A stretch of 64,000 nt of DNA from Ramazzottius varieornatus. Lineage: Eukaryota > Tardigrada > Eutardigrada > Parachela > Ramazzottiidae. This document shows positions 23,665 to 35,555 of the stretch, in pieces. The notes below the pieces were generated by a model. The model made no database searches and was not told where the DNA came from. It saw only the letters and a program-made list of their open reading frames with translations. How positions within the stretch are numbered: the stretch's first letter is position 1; every line of letters begins with the position of its first letter. A program made the position numbers and the translations under genes. The stretch is from assembly GCA_001949185.1 (NCBI GenBank), contig BDGG01000002.1, positions 3,829,046-3,893,045 of the forward strand, written 5' to 3'.

Positions 23665-25173
23665 GATTCTCCCGCCACGATGGTTGGCGCTTGTATGATA
23701 TCTTTCGACCAGCACGGTCAGCACCTGATCGTAAGCACTGACCGAGCGACCAGGGGGCCCCCAAGAGAGCTCGGTTGATCACTGGTTACTTTTGCCATCA
23801 CAATTCTGTACAACATTAACTCGCAGGAGCCTGAAAGTGCCCACCTAAGGGGTGTGACTCCTACTGACAGGTGAGGTGCTGGCTGGTCAAGAGATTCTAC
23901 ACTATTGCCATCCATGCCCGCCGACCCGCCGCTGTACAGACAGAGCTGTCAAGGGGATCATATGTCCAATGATGTCGGCATGGATGTCTCGGGCGGAAAT
24001 ATAGAATTGCCTGTCAAACTGCACCACAGAAGGCAGAATTTGGCAGGCCGATACAGATCATTCTCCCGGTACAGCCATGCCTGCCTGAAGGGGATACGGC
24101 ATTTCAATCAATCGCACGCCGCCGCCGTCCGAGTCACCGTCACGTTGTCATGTCAGCAGACACAGGCTGCCTGACGTCACAACCTGACGGCGATTACAAC
24201 AGGGAATCACAGACCATCTTCCAGATTAGCAAAATAAACAGCCAAACCCACCTTGGAATTCGTCACCATTGCACGTCAGTTGGTTTACAAATGGATGATG
24301 AAACGATGAGGAAATATGTCAAATGAACGGCGGAAGGGTACAGCACTGTCCAGTCAAACAGGTCGCGTGATGGAGGAGTAGCTTGACGTAAGGTAATGTC
24401 AGCGCTGGTCCAAGAGTCCACGTAATACCGGGTCTATTCGCTGGCGGAAAGTTTTGCTTAAAAATCGCCACATAGGCCAACAATCTTGACTTTTCAATAA
24501 TCCAACGAAGAGAATCTGGCTGTTATCGGGGTGAAGTATACGAAGGGCGATAGGTCCAAGAAGCTGACTGAGTGATCGCAGGCAATGGGCTGCGATGACG
24601 TGCTGTATCGTAGCAATTATGGCCGGGCCAGTGCTCCTACCCAGTAGAGCCCGGGTTTCAAGTACGAGGTACATACTACGCGCCGAGGCCATCGACAAAC
24701 AAGCCCGTGCAGCGAAAAACACGCAGCAGACACAGCAGAGGGAAAAAGTAAAGAGGGCAGAGAGCGAGACGAGTCATGTGAGGCAGAATGTGAATGGGGG
24801 CCGGCCCCGCCCCAGACGTACTGTCATTCCACCAGACCCCGCCCTACCATGCAGAAAGCCTCTCTCACACCTTTCCGTGCGACCAATGGGCGGAAAGCTC
24901 CTGGAAAGAACCCAGGAGCAGAACCAGAAGATCCTCCACTTTGCAGTGACGACAGCGCGGGACGGAAAAACATCACCGTTTATTATCGGATGTCTGCACT
25001 CAATCCTCTTCGGGAACTAGGACTTTTCCACCAGTGTTGTTCTGATTATGAGAATGCCGAATTGATTTCGCTTATCGAAATGATTTCCATTACAGTGACC
25101 CGCCCACAGTTGATTGATTGGACAGTAGCAGCCCATCGGAATTTAAATGATTTAAATGACGGCAATTGTACAG

Positions 25174-25268
25174 TAATTCCAATTCGATTTTGAATTCCGA
25201 TTGTATCACGTGTTCCTACAGACTTACCAAGGGCACGTGATTTCATTAGTCGGAATTGAAAATCGGAA
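25174..25268. repeat. Inverted repeat with CACGTG at the inner ends
   Basis: Left arm ATTCCAATTCGATTTTGAAT then TCCGATTGTATCACGTG; right arm CACGTGATTTCATTAGTCGG then AATTGAAAATCGGAA. Arms are about 35 bases with a few mismatches and a loop of about 24 bases. Likely a miniature inverted-repeat element. Confidence 0.5.
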
Positions 25269-26475
25269 CAACACTTTTTTCCATTATTCCAATTTGGTTC
25301 GGTGCCCCTCGGATGCGTTTCGGGAACCTAAAATTCCCTTTTTAATCGAATGGCACCGGTACGTTTTCAACAGTGACACACCTCCAAGTAAGTCATCGTA
25401 ATTTGCCATCGTTGTACAATACCGATTCTCACACGCAGCGTAGACTTGCTGGAAATTCCAGTTTTGGCGAATTTGGCGAATAAAGGAACAGGTGTCGAGC
25501 GCAGGTGTGCAGTGAGCATCAGAACATGACGACACGCACCTAAAAACAGCGGTTCCGTCACCGTCTGACTTGATTAGATGCACTCGAACGCTGAACAACT
25601 ACAAGACTGCTTGGTTGACGAAAATTTGCACTGCGTGCATTCAGCCGGTGAAGAGGCTGAACAAAGTAGTCGAATTGAGCCAATTGCAGATTTATTCAGG
25701 AAATGGAGAATTTCCAGCAACTCTAACGCAGCGGGTCTCAACTCTGGCAGAAGATTAGTTCCATTCAGTGCTGACGTCAAGTATCTTTCCGGTTACGAGT
25801 AACTTAGATCATTAAAATTGTCCCCCGGGTTCCTCATGCTCTATGTGTCAGCAGTTCGGCCTGCTTGAATCTCCCTTGCTGTATGAATAAATCATGACGA
25901 AGGAGCCGACTCTCGCATTTCTCTCGCAACAGTTTGTCCATTTTACCAGACAATGTACATGCAGTTTGAATCACCGACCGAAAAGTGCTGTTAGTGGGTT
26001 TCTACTGTTGATGGTCCGGTTCGCCAAGTCGTACGTCGAGGTCCCTGCGTCACGTTTTTCCCGTAGGTTCGCACTGACGAGTCCCATGACTACGAGTATA
26101 ATTATCGATTTTGTTTGAGCGACTTCCGAACGACGACTGCAATCGATATCATCGCCCTTGAGCTGCATGATCGAAAAGTTCCTTTGCTCAAGAGATTGTG
26201 ACTATGACGCAAAATGACACGTAAATTTCTGCAACCATTGCACAAACCTTCCATCTCCAGGCTTTCCCATCCAAGGTCTCGCAATATTTGCCAATGCCTT
26301 CTCGTGAACGTCTTCGAAAACCTCATCAGACATGACAACTATCTCAAGCCACGACTTCCACCTTCTTATTCCAAACATCACCACGGCCGATGAAAGACAT
26401 CCGCATCCCGAGTACCGAGAGGATTTCCCTCAGTGAAATAGAAAATTTCCAATTGAATTCAGCAGTCTGTTGTCG

Positions 26476-26524
26476 CAAGTGGCGCACCCTCTCGGTTAAT
26501 AACAATCAAACCGTGCGCCACTTG
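26476..26524. repeat. CAAGTGGCGCAC hairpin family, copy 1
   Basis: Starts CAAGTGGCGCACCCTCTCGG and ends CCGTGCGCCACTTG; the 12-base arms pair around a 25-base loop. The 3' flank contains TCTGCCGACGTCTCAAAT, shared with the fuller copy at 42303-42455. About 115 bp downstream of the aminopeptidase stop, probably within or near its 3' UTR. Confidence 0.7.
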
Positions 26525-26638
26525 AGATGACGACCTGGATGGGTTTATCTGCCGACGTCTCAAATTACCAACATATATTAAAGAGTATAAAAATCACAAG
26601 GATATCAAGCGAAGAAGCGAGAGATAGGGAGAAGGACT

Positions 26639-29588
26639 CTATGCTAGTTTAGGAATGATGTGTTTAGCAGAAAGAGCCAAAATGGGTGTACCAGCCGGAA
26701 GTCCGGGAAACGGACCCGCCGAACCAGCAATGTCGATGTGGGTGTACGGGATCGGATTCTCCGAGTCGATGCCGTGTTTGTCCAGTCCCGAAGCCGCAAT
26801 CATGAAGGCAGCGGGCAGCTGATGACCACGGGGAGTACGAGTGGATGGTAAGTTGTTGCACTGAAGCAGGTCCTCGTACTCGGAAGGTCCCTTGCACAAG
26901 GCGTAGTCTTCCCGACGGATGCTGGACAGCTCGACGGGTTCCGCCATCTTGCAGCCGTGATCGTACAGCTCGCGAGAAGAGTTTTTCTTCTTAGCTGGAC
27001 CATTATCTAGAACCGCCTACCAAAACAAGAACAAACATATGCTACATACGCCAAGTGAAACGTGGGAAAATGATGTAAACCAAATCGTTTTCCCAAGTGG
27101 CGCACTCAGCCGACAGAAACGTAAATGTCCGCCACTTGATACATCGATCTGGTTCGGCCCGCGTCCCAAGACTTATTGAGCCACCTCGAAGGACTAATTG
27201 TAGAAAGTTGTGTTTGTACCGAGTAGTCAGGACCGAAAGCCATCACGACATGTCCAGTCAACGTGGCAATGGTGTAGACCTGCGGGTTGAACAACTTCTC
27301 CTTGATGATCTTCTCCTTCATGAAGCACAGAAGGTCCGTCATGACCATGCGGCCTTCAGCGTCAGTGTTCCCCACTCGCACACGAACTCCAGCCCGGGAA
27401 GTGATAATTTCGTCAGCCACGTAACAATCTGTAAGAGCGCGATGTCGTCATTTTGCATGAGGTGGTGTTTATTGATGCGTAGGGGTTTATTGGGTGTAAA
27501 CAAAAACGACTCACTTTCGCCAATACTGTTACGGATCATGGACATGCTGCCGATGACTCGAATGCCCTTCGGTTTCAGTAACGACAAGGTCTTGAAGAAC
27601 CCAGCGACCGCTGCGGCACCGCACTTGTCACGATGCATACCGGCCATCACTCCACCTGCCTTGACGTCAGCGCCACCTGTATCGTAAGTGATACCCTGCA
27701 AAAAACAGCTCGAATCAGAATTCTCTTCATCAAATTAGGCAATGGTTCCAAATACGGATATTTAGCTTCTACGTACAAAAGTCTGAATATAAAGAAAAAC
27801 AAATTCGATGTTATTCGGCCATTTGTTCAGGTTTCTCAACGGCGAGTCAAGAGATTTATGTAGATAACTCAGTAGGAAAAGGTTCGCATCACATCCTTCT
27901 CCTTGACACGACTTTGCCAACTCAGTTGTAAATTAGACTTCAGTGGAAAAACGGTCAGGAAGACAGTAGAATCGCGATGCTTCGTACCTTGCCGACGAGC
28001 AAAACCGTTTCGGACGTTTCTCCTTCGCCATTGTACTCCAGTAGGATAACACGGCCATGGTGACGCGGAATCACTGCAACACGAAAATGAGACAGTAAAA
28101 CAGTATCATATTTCGAACTGCGTTGAACCTGGGATGATGGACCATTTGACGTACCGGAAGCAGCCCGGTTGACCGCGCCAAGAAGTGGAAACTCTTTGTC
28201 TAACTTGTCCTGGTCGTCGATGACTTCGATCTTGACGTCTGTTCCCTTGAAAGTCTCCATGACGTACTCGACCGCCTTAGGCGCGGCCATGCGCTCCGGG
28301 TCCGACCCACCGATGTCCCGGGCGACAATACTGAAACCACGGACCAACGTATTCGCAATTGGACTTTTCTACAGAAGGACCATTACCGTCCAGCCTCCAT
28401 CGCGGTGGCCGCTCGCTCGATATTGGTGATGCGAGTCGCATCGGGAATATGGAAGCCGATACGATCAGCTTTGACGGGAGTCTTACCCTCGACCTCTCGG
28501 AGCTCCAGCGGCTAAAAAGAGACGGACATTTCGTTGTTGTTTCTCACAAGCTATTTGGCGTTATTCTCACCATGTATACTGCTCTCAAGGCACCGAGAAC
28601 GGACACAAGTTCGGCTTGCTCGTAGCATGGGTTGCTTCGGATCTTGCTTTCGACATCGACGAAAACCAGGAGCGACTTTGCACCGGCTGACAATGCTCTG
28701 TAACGAAAACGATAGCAGGTCTGACGAGTGAGTGGAAGGATATGGGAGACTGATATGGCAAAGGCGGTCTGCGTACCTCTTGACGCCATTAGCAGCTGCC
28801 TCTTCGTAGCGACGCGCGTCATCGATGTCCCGGTTCAAAGGTCCAGTTGGAGCGAAGACCTTCCCATAAAGATAAGAGTTATGTTTGCTCCTGTAAGATG
28901 TGTTATCGGCCATTGGTACGATAACAGCTTCGCAGTCTACTTGGGGAAAGTCACCCAGATATGAAAATTTGTACCATGGTGCTAACCTGGTAGTTATGGA
29001 ACTGCAACCCTGGCGGAACAGGGCAAGAGAAAAAGTGTGTCTGCCGAACTTACCACTCGTTGAACTCCCAGATCGTTCTTCTGAGGAACTCGCAGGACGA
29101 CAGCGGAGCTGCTGGCCGCAGCATCGACCTGGAAACAAACAAAGGAAGATGTAAGTGGAGGACCTTCTGCCGAGTATTCACTATTCAGCCGTGAATAGCA
29201 TTGTTACTCCCGTCAAGAAGCGTATGTTGTCATATAAGCGCTGTCGCTGAAGGCAAGAATATACGTGACGTCTTGCGCCATGATCCTCACCTCCGTAATT
29301 TCTTTGAGCAGTGAATTCACGATGTCGAACCGAGGAAGAACACGGGAATCGGTGACATGCTTCTCTCCCACAACAACCAAAGTGTCATAGTCGGAAAGGC
29401 TTCTTCCATCCGCGATGAATTCGACCTTGGTATTCAGGAAAGTCCTGTGGCAAACAGAGACGAGCATTTTCAGTTTCTTCTTACTGTACCAGTCCACAAT
29501 CATTGTCAAAATGCAATTGCAACTGACCATCTTTCTTTGCAAGATTCGAAGCAAATACTCACGTGGAGTCCAGCTTGAGGCTCGCCAT
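26639..29588 (-). CDS. M17-family leucyl aminopeptidase
   Basis: Cytosolic metallopeptidase that removes N-terminal residues using two metal ions. Exons from the start: 29563-29588 (MASLKLDS), 29291-29444, 29054-29128, about 28777-28937, 28571-28697, 28387-28511, 28155-28330, 27988-28073, 27515-27695, 27220-27428, 26639-27016 (stop). About 565 aa. The catalytic domain has LLVGKGITYDTGGADVK, VMAGMHRDKCGAAAVAG and VGNTDAEGRMVM, which supply both Lys and the Asp/Glu metal ligands of M17 and the Arg that helps catalysis. Around these, CYVADEIITSRAGVRV and the C-terminal HIDIAGSAGPFPGLPAGTPI recall the nematode-type M17 member W07G4.4 more than LAP3; that is from memory. The 5' edge of the fourth exon is unresolved: the visible acceptor leaves the frame two bases off. 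All other junctions keep frame. Confidence 0.92.
27094..27139. repeat. CAAGTGGCGCAC hairpin family, copy 2 (intronic)
   Basis: CAAGTGGCGCACTCAGCCGA to GTCCGCCACTTG, arms of 12 bases with one or two mismatches, in the last intron of the aminopeptidase gene. Confidence 0.7.
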
Positions 29589-29918
29589 GGCTGAAGGGAA
29601 TGTGGAGAAATGGGTGAACTGTGCGACGGAAAGAGCAAGTGGTGAAACGTGTCGTCGCAGCAGCCGAAAAGAAAGGAGGCGTAATCCAACCGGTTGAGCG
29701 GCAGTCAGCTGATAAGGTGCGAGGGTCTCTTTGAGTGCGAATGATAACAAGCTGTGGTATCTTCTTTGCATACGATCAGCGGATCAGGTCGTGCCACGTT
29801 CCCTTCCTCCCTTCCACCTGACCACTGGCCAGCAACCAGTGTCTGGACAAAGAAGGAAAAAACTTTGCGAAAAGGTACGATTTGCTTTGCATCTCGATGA
29901 ATATGGACTTGGCAATTT

Positions 29919-31108
29919 GGACCAGAGGTTGCTGGAGAGGTCACAAAAGTGACATGAAATTAGGCAAGGTTAGGGTCTTATGCTGGGCTAATGGTCAGAC
30001 TCGCGGCCAGTTGTGGACCACACCTCTACCCGCTCATTGGTTGTGATTCTGAACCGTGTCCGCCGCTATCTAAACCGAAAGCAGTCGTTAAAAGTTAGCA
30101 ATTAACATATTAATAGCTGGTTAAAACGAAAGGCATAGGCGAGTTTTCAAGTTTCATGTGCATCTGCTGTCGGCTCCTCCGTATTTTGAGATTGGGATGC
30201 CTTACAAGGAGAAATTAGTCGAACGATCGATCAATTCATTCAACATTATGTGAATTTCATTCAGCATCATGTGAATGCACCTCTGACGTGAGTGGCCAAT
30301 CAGCTGTTTCACGAATTTGCGTTCGGTGTAGTAACGTGGCCTAATTGCTAGACCCTCAGTCAAAGACATCAAGTTGGGGTGGACCTATTTCCATGTCACT
30401 TTGTGACTAGTGATGTTCTGATATATTATATTATAGTAGATGATAGTAGATGGTTCGAGCATCTACTATATTTGGTAATATTTAGTAAAGAGAATTGGCC
30501 ACCACATTCCAATATTTGTATTTTGGTAGCTTGAAACCGGAAGTGCAATATTTTATTATGATTAAGTTGTCCGTCATCTATAGTAAAATATATTTCAATA
30601 CGGGTAACGCTACCGCTGATTCGAAAAACTGGTTGATTTGCTGAGTTCTGATGCGTGTGCATTGGTTTCTCGATGTGCGACCACGCCTTATAAAGTGCGC
30701 CACACCGTAATGATGCCTTCACAGCAGCACAGTAGGGCTACTGCAAAATAGATACCCTTAAACATCGTGCACCTGCATACAGTCTGACACTTCAACCGGC
30801 CATGTTACAGTGTGCAAGTGCAGGGTGCAAGCTGTACTACAGTATTTTTGCTGACCTGATGGTTGTGATTCTGAATCTTCAGATCTTCCGTCGAGCTCTC
30901 CGATATTGAAATATATTTTAATAACCAACGCCCGAAACTTCTACTATAGTGATAATTTATTAAATCAGGTAGACGTTTTACTATAGTAGTGGTCACTTAT
31001 TAGAACTTTGATGGACGGCGGATATTTATTTTTATTATATTAGATCTGATTAACCCATATTATAACATCACTATTTGTGACCTCTCCAGCAACTTCTGCT
31101 TTGGACCG
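29919..31108. mobile_element. Composite of nested inverted-repeat elements
   Basis: The outer left end (29919-29946) reads GGACCAGAGGTTGCTGGAGA then GGTCACAAA; its reverse complement recurs at 31075-31108 (TTTGTGACCTCTCCAGCAAC). Inside, GTCACAAAAGTGACATGAAAT at 29940 pairs with ATTTCCATGTCACTTTGTGAC at 30389, and TTGTGACTAGTGATGTTCTG at 30400 pairs with TTATAACATCACTATTTGTGA at 31060. The inner half is AT-rich with many ATTATAGTAGATG-like words. The simplest reading is one element inserted into another. Exact borders are not certain. Confidence 0.55.
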
Positions 31109-31190
31109 AAGTATCACTCTGACGGTCTGACCGAAGTCACTCAAATCCAGTCACGTGGCAATGTACTGCGACACCCTGCCGGCATACAGA

Positions 31191-31321
31191 ACTGTAATGC
31201 TTCTCGATTCTTGAACTTCGTGTAGTGACATCACGGTACGCGCGGAGCTAACAGGTGTTATGTCGCTCACATCATGACCCTGATGTGACGTCACGTTACG
31301 AAGTTCATGAAGCATCACAGT
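31191..31321. mobile_element. Miniature inverted-repeat element
   Basis: Left arm CTGTAATGCTTCTCGATTCT then TGAACTTCGTGTAGTGACAT; the reverse complement of the right side reads CTGTGATGCTTCATGAACTT then CGTAACGTGACGTCACATCA. About 50-base arms with an indel, loop about 25 bases. No coding potential. Confidence 0.6.
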
Positions 31322-31982
31322 AGATACACTTGATGAACATACAACTTTATTTAAAGTTTCATGCGCAAGTTTTATCATACGGATATCTGCGGCCCAATTT
31401 GCGGAAGAACGATGGCTACTCAGATTGTTCAGGAATCAAGTTTTAAGATTTGGGACCCCAAGGGCAAACTCGAAATGCTGATGCAGTCTGTACCGTCTGG
31501 TGTAACGAACATCGAGGAACACAATGCTGAAGTCGCTTTGGCATCTGACCACTGGTCAGATGACTTCGGGGAAGGCTTCGCACACCACCTTCAGACAACG
31601 CAGCATCAGGCAACGCGGTGTAGTAAAAAATATGTGGCTTCTGATGGTGCCTCGTTTGCTCGGCCTTTCCAGTGGTCAGAACCACTAGCTATTTTTCAAC
31701 GGACGCAAAATAATTCGGTCTGCAGTCGACGAGTCGTAATACGAAGACTTTAATTGCCAGAAAAGAAATTCGCCGGTGTATCGACGCGATTATTGTGACC
31801 ATAAAGAAATGAAGAAATCAATACACATCTTGATACAAAATCGAGAGCGTCGTGAACTCACACTGCCCGATAGAATTTTCCAAAGAGCTAACTGACCAAC
31901 TCTGCGCCGAGAACTGTTGAAAGAGTGAGGTATTTTTCAGTTCGATACTTCTCAGGTTTTCCGTAGATTCTGCACGATTAAA

Positions 31983-32336
31983 ATGGAGTATCATGGTTCT
32001 AGATGGACGTACTTCCTCTTGATACTTGCTTACAGTTCGACTTTGGTGCCGGAAGTACTCGGAAGACCCGTTTTACGAAAACCTCGTCAAGCCATGAACG
32101 AAGCGGAGTGGATCCAGCCGCCGAGTTCAACGCTGATCGCTTTGTCGTCTCCTGCATTCCTCCCCTTCCTGTTTAGCAATCAGAACTCCTTTCCTTCGTC
32201 GAATAAGGTCGCAAAACTACCCTCGAGCGTCGTGGATCAGAGTAACTGGGACTTCTGGACCGGAGAGTCGTCCGGTATATTCAACGGTTCTTGGTCCGCA
32301 ACCACACAGTTTCCACTCTTTCTGCTGACCCCATAG
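31983..32336 (+). CDS. Small secreted protein of unknown function
   Basis: A single open frame of 117 codons. The start ATG has a good context (TTAAAATGG). The protein begins MEYHGSRWTYFLLILAYSST then LVPEVLGRPVLRKPRQ, a clear signal peptide with probable cleavage after the hydrophobic core near residue 27. The mature part is short, has no Cys, is rich in Ser/Pro/Phe, contains NWDFWTGESSGIFNGSW and possible N-glycosylation at NGSW. A pair of basic sites after the signal (LRKPRQ) would also suit a propeptide, but no classical amidated neuropeptide pattern is seen. No family is recognised. The downstream minus-strand gene converges on it. Confidence 0.6.
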   Translation: MEYHGSRWTYFLLILAYSSTLVPEVLGRPVLRKPRQAMNEAEWIQPPSSTLIALSSPAFLPFLFSNQNSFPSSNKVAKLPSSVVDQSNWDFWTGESSGIFNGSWSATTQFPLFLLTP

Positions 32337-32592
32337 CTTAGCTCGAAGAACTCTTCATGTACTCAGAGCAATAATTTGCGTTCTGGACTTCAATTTACTG
32401 TTTAACTTTCTGTCTCTCACTCACGAGAAGCCTGGTCGTGTTTCGCTTCCTGGAAGTTCACTTGTACCGTACTTCTATGGTGAACTGAGAAGGGCAAAAA
32501 GAGTGATACTTTTACTACACAGAGTTGTCACTATCATTCCTGCCGAAGGAGAGTGAAATGAGTTTGTACAAGTCACCAGCTGATAAGATATC

Positions 32593-33698
32593 TTAATATA
32601 AATGTCGGCCATTCTTATCGGTACCATAGACATGATTTTTCGGGACCGGTCGCTGAATCTGTCCACGAACATTCCCCCATTCGTCCACCTTGCCTGTTTC
32701 GTACGGTTCTATAGTCTCTTTTCTCACTCCGATATTCAGGTCCAGCTTACATTCGTATATGTTCTTTAGGTCCAAGTCAGGCTGGTAGTCGCCCCATGGT
32801 TTCGTGTGGTCCTCTATCTTCCCGTTGCTCAGCCTCCGGCTGTTATTCGGAAAGAAAGCTGCGTTGTTAGACCGCATGTTCCCTACGTACATTTCTGTTT
32901 CACCGGCACCTTGACTGTAATTGGGAGCGTAGTAAAAGTTATTCCTGCCAGAGCCTGTACCACCTAGCTGCCATTGAGCACCCCATCCGCTGGTGTGCTC
33001 CAGCGGAGCACTGGCGGGGAAACCACCTTGCACACTGCGCGGGCGGGACTGATGCTGCGAGCTCGGGGAGGAGAAGAACGTAGGCATTGTTTTCTTCGTA
33101 AGAGAACCAACATCTAGAGGACCTAGGCAAGCAATAAAAGCACAATTAGCACAAGACGGTGAAATCAGCACCCAGAGCAAATATCCAACCAAGGTCGAAT
33201 CTACCCTTATGAACTTCATTCCCACCCTTAGACGGGGCATCTTTCACTGCGGTCTTTTTCTGATAGAATTCCGTAACAGCATCTGGCTTTGAAGCAACTG
33301 AAACAGGAAAGTGTCACTGCAGCAGCAGCACGGTAGCATCGTGATGAAGACCAAAAGTACCGCAGTCGCGTATGACATCACCAAAATTCTGTATCGTCAA
33401 CGGTAATGTGACTTGTGACAACAGATTGACGGATGGCGCCACCCACGGCAAGCAACCTGCAATGTTAAACTTTCGGAGCATACGCACTTGCCACTTCTTG
33501 AGCCTGAACGTTCTGTCTTTTAACACCGGTTCTTTCCGAGTACGTTTCCTGGTTGATGGTCGCTGTTTTGGACGTAATTATAGGTGAATGACGATCTCCA
33601 GACGGGCCCATTTGGTTCCACGATTTTCTGCGGACGCACTGGGAGATGATCTGCGATGGCCGCGGTAACTTGCAGCAGTGTCGTCCCAGCGTGGCCAT
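32593..33698 (-). CDS. Conserved-looking gene of unknown function
   Basis: Not recognised. Three exons join in frame: 33488-33698 (first ATG 33698, reading MATLGRHCCKLPRPSQIISQ), 33205-33297 (ASKPDAVTEFYQKKTAVKDA) and 32593-33122 (GPLDVGSLTKKTMPTFFSSP to a TAA), about 277 aa. The donor GTGCGT at 33487 is less certain than the others. The protein is hydrophilic and low in Cys, rich in Ser/Gly/Asn/Gln in the middle, and its last 60 residues look folded: DHTKPWGDYQPDLDLKNIYE, then VDEWGNVRGQIQRPVPKN and a C-terminal GTDKNGRHLY. No signal peptide or membrane segment. An upstream exon is possible because the frame stays open 5' of the ATG. Confidence 0.55.
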
Positions 33699-34242
33699 TG
33701 TGAGTCGGTAGTTGTGCCGAGCGATGTTCTGCCGCTTACGCTGCTCCAGAGACAAAGAAGCAAGTATTTAGTTAGAAACTTGTGTGATAACTCGATTTTT
33801 CTCAGAAATCATAGTAGTGTACTGTGGAATTTGCAGAAACTAGTCACAGTAGGTCAAAATTCCAGCAAGTTCAGCCTGTTTGGGATTACCCAGGCAGCCA
33901 GGGGTTAATTCCGGGGCCAATGGGCCTCTGCGGTGTTTCGCTAACACGAGGTACACACCAGCGGGCTCGCTAATGCATAAGAGCGGCACCCTCTCAGTGT
34001 GAGAGGCGGACAAAAAATTACCAGCTACAGCATAGTGAGCATACAGCTTCGTCTGGGCGTCTACCCTTCGGCCCAAGGGGCGAAGAGAAAAAATAAATTT
34101 TGCTGGTGTTCCCATTTTCCAAATTTCCACGTGTCCTCTTTTCGGTCGATTCTGCAGAAAAGTTTATCCCCCGATATCTCCATTCCGTCCTTCCTTCCCA
34201 GCTTAGGCATCTCGTCTCTTGCTACGCCGTTCTAGAAAGAAG
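33699..34242. other. Divergent promoter interval
   Basis: The region lies between the starts of the unknown minus-strand gene and the SR splicing-factor gene. It should contain both promoters. No gene, repeat or clear core-promoter motif is seen. Confidence 0.3.
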
Positions 34243-35555
34243 ATGAGTCGAAGCCGTGTCTACGTTGGGAATCTTCCTCCTAACGTCAGGGAGAGGGACA
34301 TCGAAGGTAAGATACCTAGCCTGACCTCCTTCCAGAAATTTCGACACGTCTCATTTCAGTGATTTCACCATCTCATTCCGCCTTGCTCTGCTTGTGTTAA
34401 CGCTTCTAAGAAGTCAAGAAATGTGTGTTTAATTTCAGATATCTTCCGAAAGTATGGAAAAATCAATCAGATGGATTTGAGGACTAACAAGGGACCGCCA
34501 TTTGCTTTTCTGGATTTCGATGATTCGAGGTAACCATGGCTTACATTTCTTACGTGGCTGACGTGCAGACGCCTCACTGTCGAATGTTGATTTTCTATTC
34601 CAGGGACGCTGACGATGCCATTCATGGTCGTGATGGTTATGATTTGGACGGGTATCGTATTCGTGTAGAGCATCCTCGTTCACTCCGTGACAATGATCGC
34701 ACAGGTGGCTTTCGGGAGCGTGGTCGTGACAATGGTGGCTATGGAGGACGCAGTGGCGGCGGATACCCTGGAGGCGGTGGATATGGGCGACGAAACGACG
34801 GACTGCGTCGCTCTAAATATCGAGTGGTGGTTACGGGTAGGCATACGAGTATTTGTATCAGTTTACATGTTCAAATGTAATGTTGACATTTCAGCCATTA
34901 ATCATATGTTTTTCAGGTTTGCCCATTTCGGGCAGTTGGCAAGACCTGAAGGACCACATGCGTGAGGCTGGTGATGTCTGCTTTGCTGATGTTCACAAGG
35001 ACGGAACTGGACATGTAGAGTTTCTGAAGGAAGAGGACATGAAGTACGCCATCAAGAAGCTGGATGATACGAAATTCCGTTCGCATGAGGTAAATTGAAA
35101 TTCTGTCGAACCCAGCCCGCATTGTTATGCAAGTCATGTTATCGCATTGAGGCAGGCCATGTGAAAGCATACGTGTCAAGGTGGTCGGTCTGAAATTTCG
35201 GTGCTTGATTCTAGATCGATTGATTGATTTTTCACAGGGCGAAACCGGATATATTCGGATCAAGATTGACGACGGTGGCACCAGCAGCTCGCGTGCGCGT
35301 TCTCGCTCGCGTTCTCGATCAGGTTCTCCAGCTGATCGACGTCGGAGTCGATCGCCCATCGATCGTCGTTCTTCGCCCAAAGCCAAGAACGGCAGCGGTG
35401 GCCGTGATCGTGGCGAGACCAAGCGTGAACGCAGTCCTACGCACTCGCGTAGTCCATCGCCCAAACGGGAGGCTCGCGCAGCTTCTGCTAGTCGCAGCCG
35501 CAGTGCTTCACCCAACGGTCAAGCGTCTCGCAGTCCATCCCGCGAACGCGAATGA
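34243..35555 (+). CDS. SRSF1-like SR splicing factor
   Basis: Nuclear SR protein that binds exonic enhancers and recruits U1 and U2AF for splice-site choice. Five exons join in frame: 34243-34306, 34439-34529, 34604-34836, 34917-35089, 35238-35555, 292 aa. RRM1 starts [20 protein letters not shown] with RNP2 VYVGNL; RNP1-like [19 protein letters not shown] follows. A Gly/Arg-rich linker ([20 protein letters not shown]) separates RRM2, which carries the invariant SWQDLKD heptapeptide of the SRSF1/SRSF9 class ([20 protein letters not shown]). The C-terminal RS domain has about 20 SR/RS dipeptides, spread among [19 protein letters not shown] and [20 protein letters not shown]. Two RRMs, the heptapeptide and a long RS tail fit SRSF1 better than SRSF9, whose RS tail is short. 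SR genes commonly autoregulate through poison exons; none is identified here. Confidence 0.95.

Larger units (their letters stand above)
23341..26475. other. Intergenic interval, 3.1 kb, with hairpins
   Basis: Should hold the hexokinase promoter and first exon, not identified. Two inverted repeats (23565-23660 and 25174-25268) are listed separately. Open frames at 24595-25020 and 24849-25193 overlap on the same strand and look like chance. Near 23700-24180 the sequence is rich in GGTCA/TGACC words without a clear unit. Confidence 0.35.
29589..31982. other. Repeat-rich interval between aminopeptidase and small secreted gene
   Basis: Most of it is inverted-repeat sequence: a composite element at 29919-31108 and a hairpin at 31191-31321. 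From 31361 to 31753 a 130-codon plus-strand frame has no recognisable motif, and its stretch 31545-31690 contains short inverted words (GACCACTGGTCAGATG); I do not call it a gene. Confidence 0.4.

Noticed and set aside
31361-31753. 130-codon frame after the inverted repeats
   Set aside because: No motif, no splice or homology support, and it includes internal inverted words typical of repeats.
34913-35515. 200-codon minus-strand frame opposite the SR gene
   Set aside because: Antisense of the RRM2 and RS-domain exons; open only because of the repetitive RS codons.
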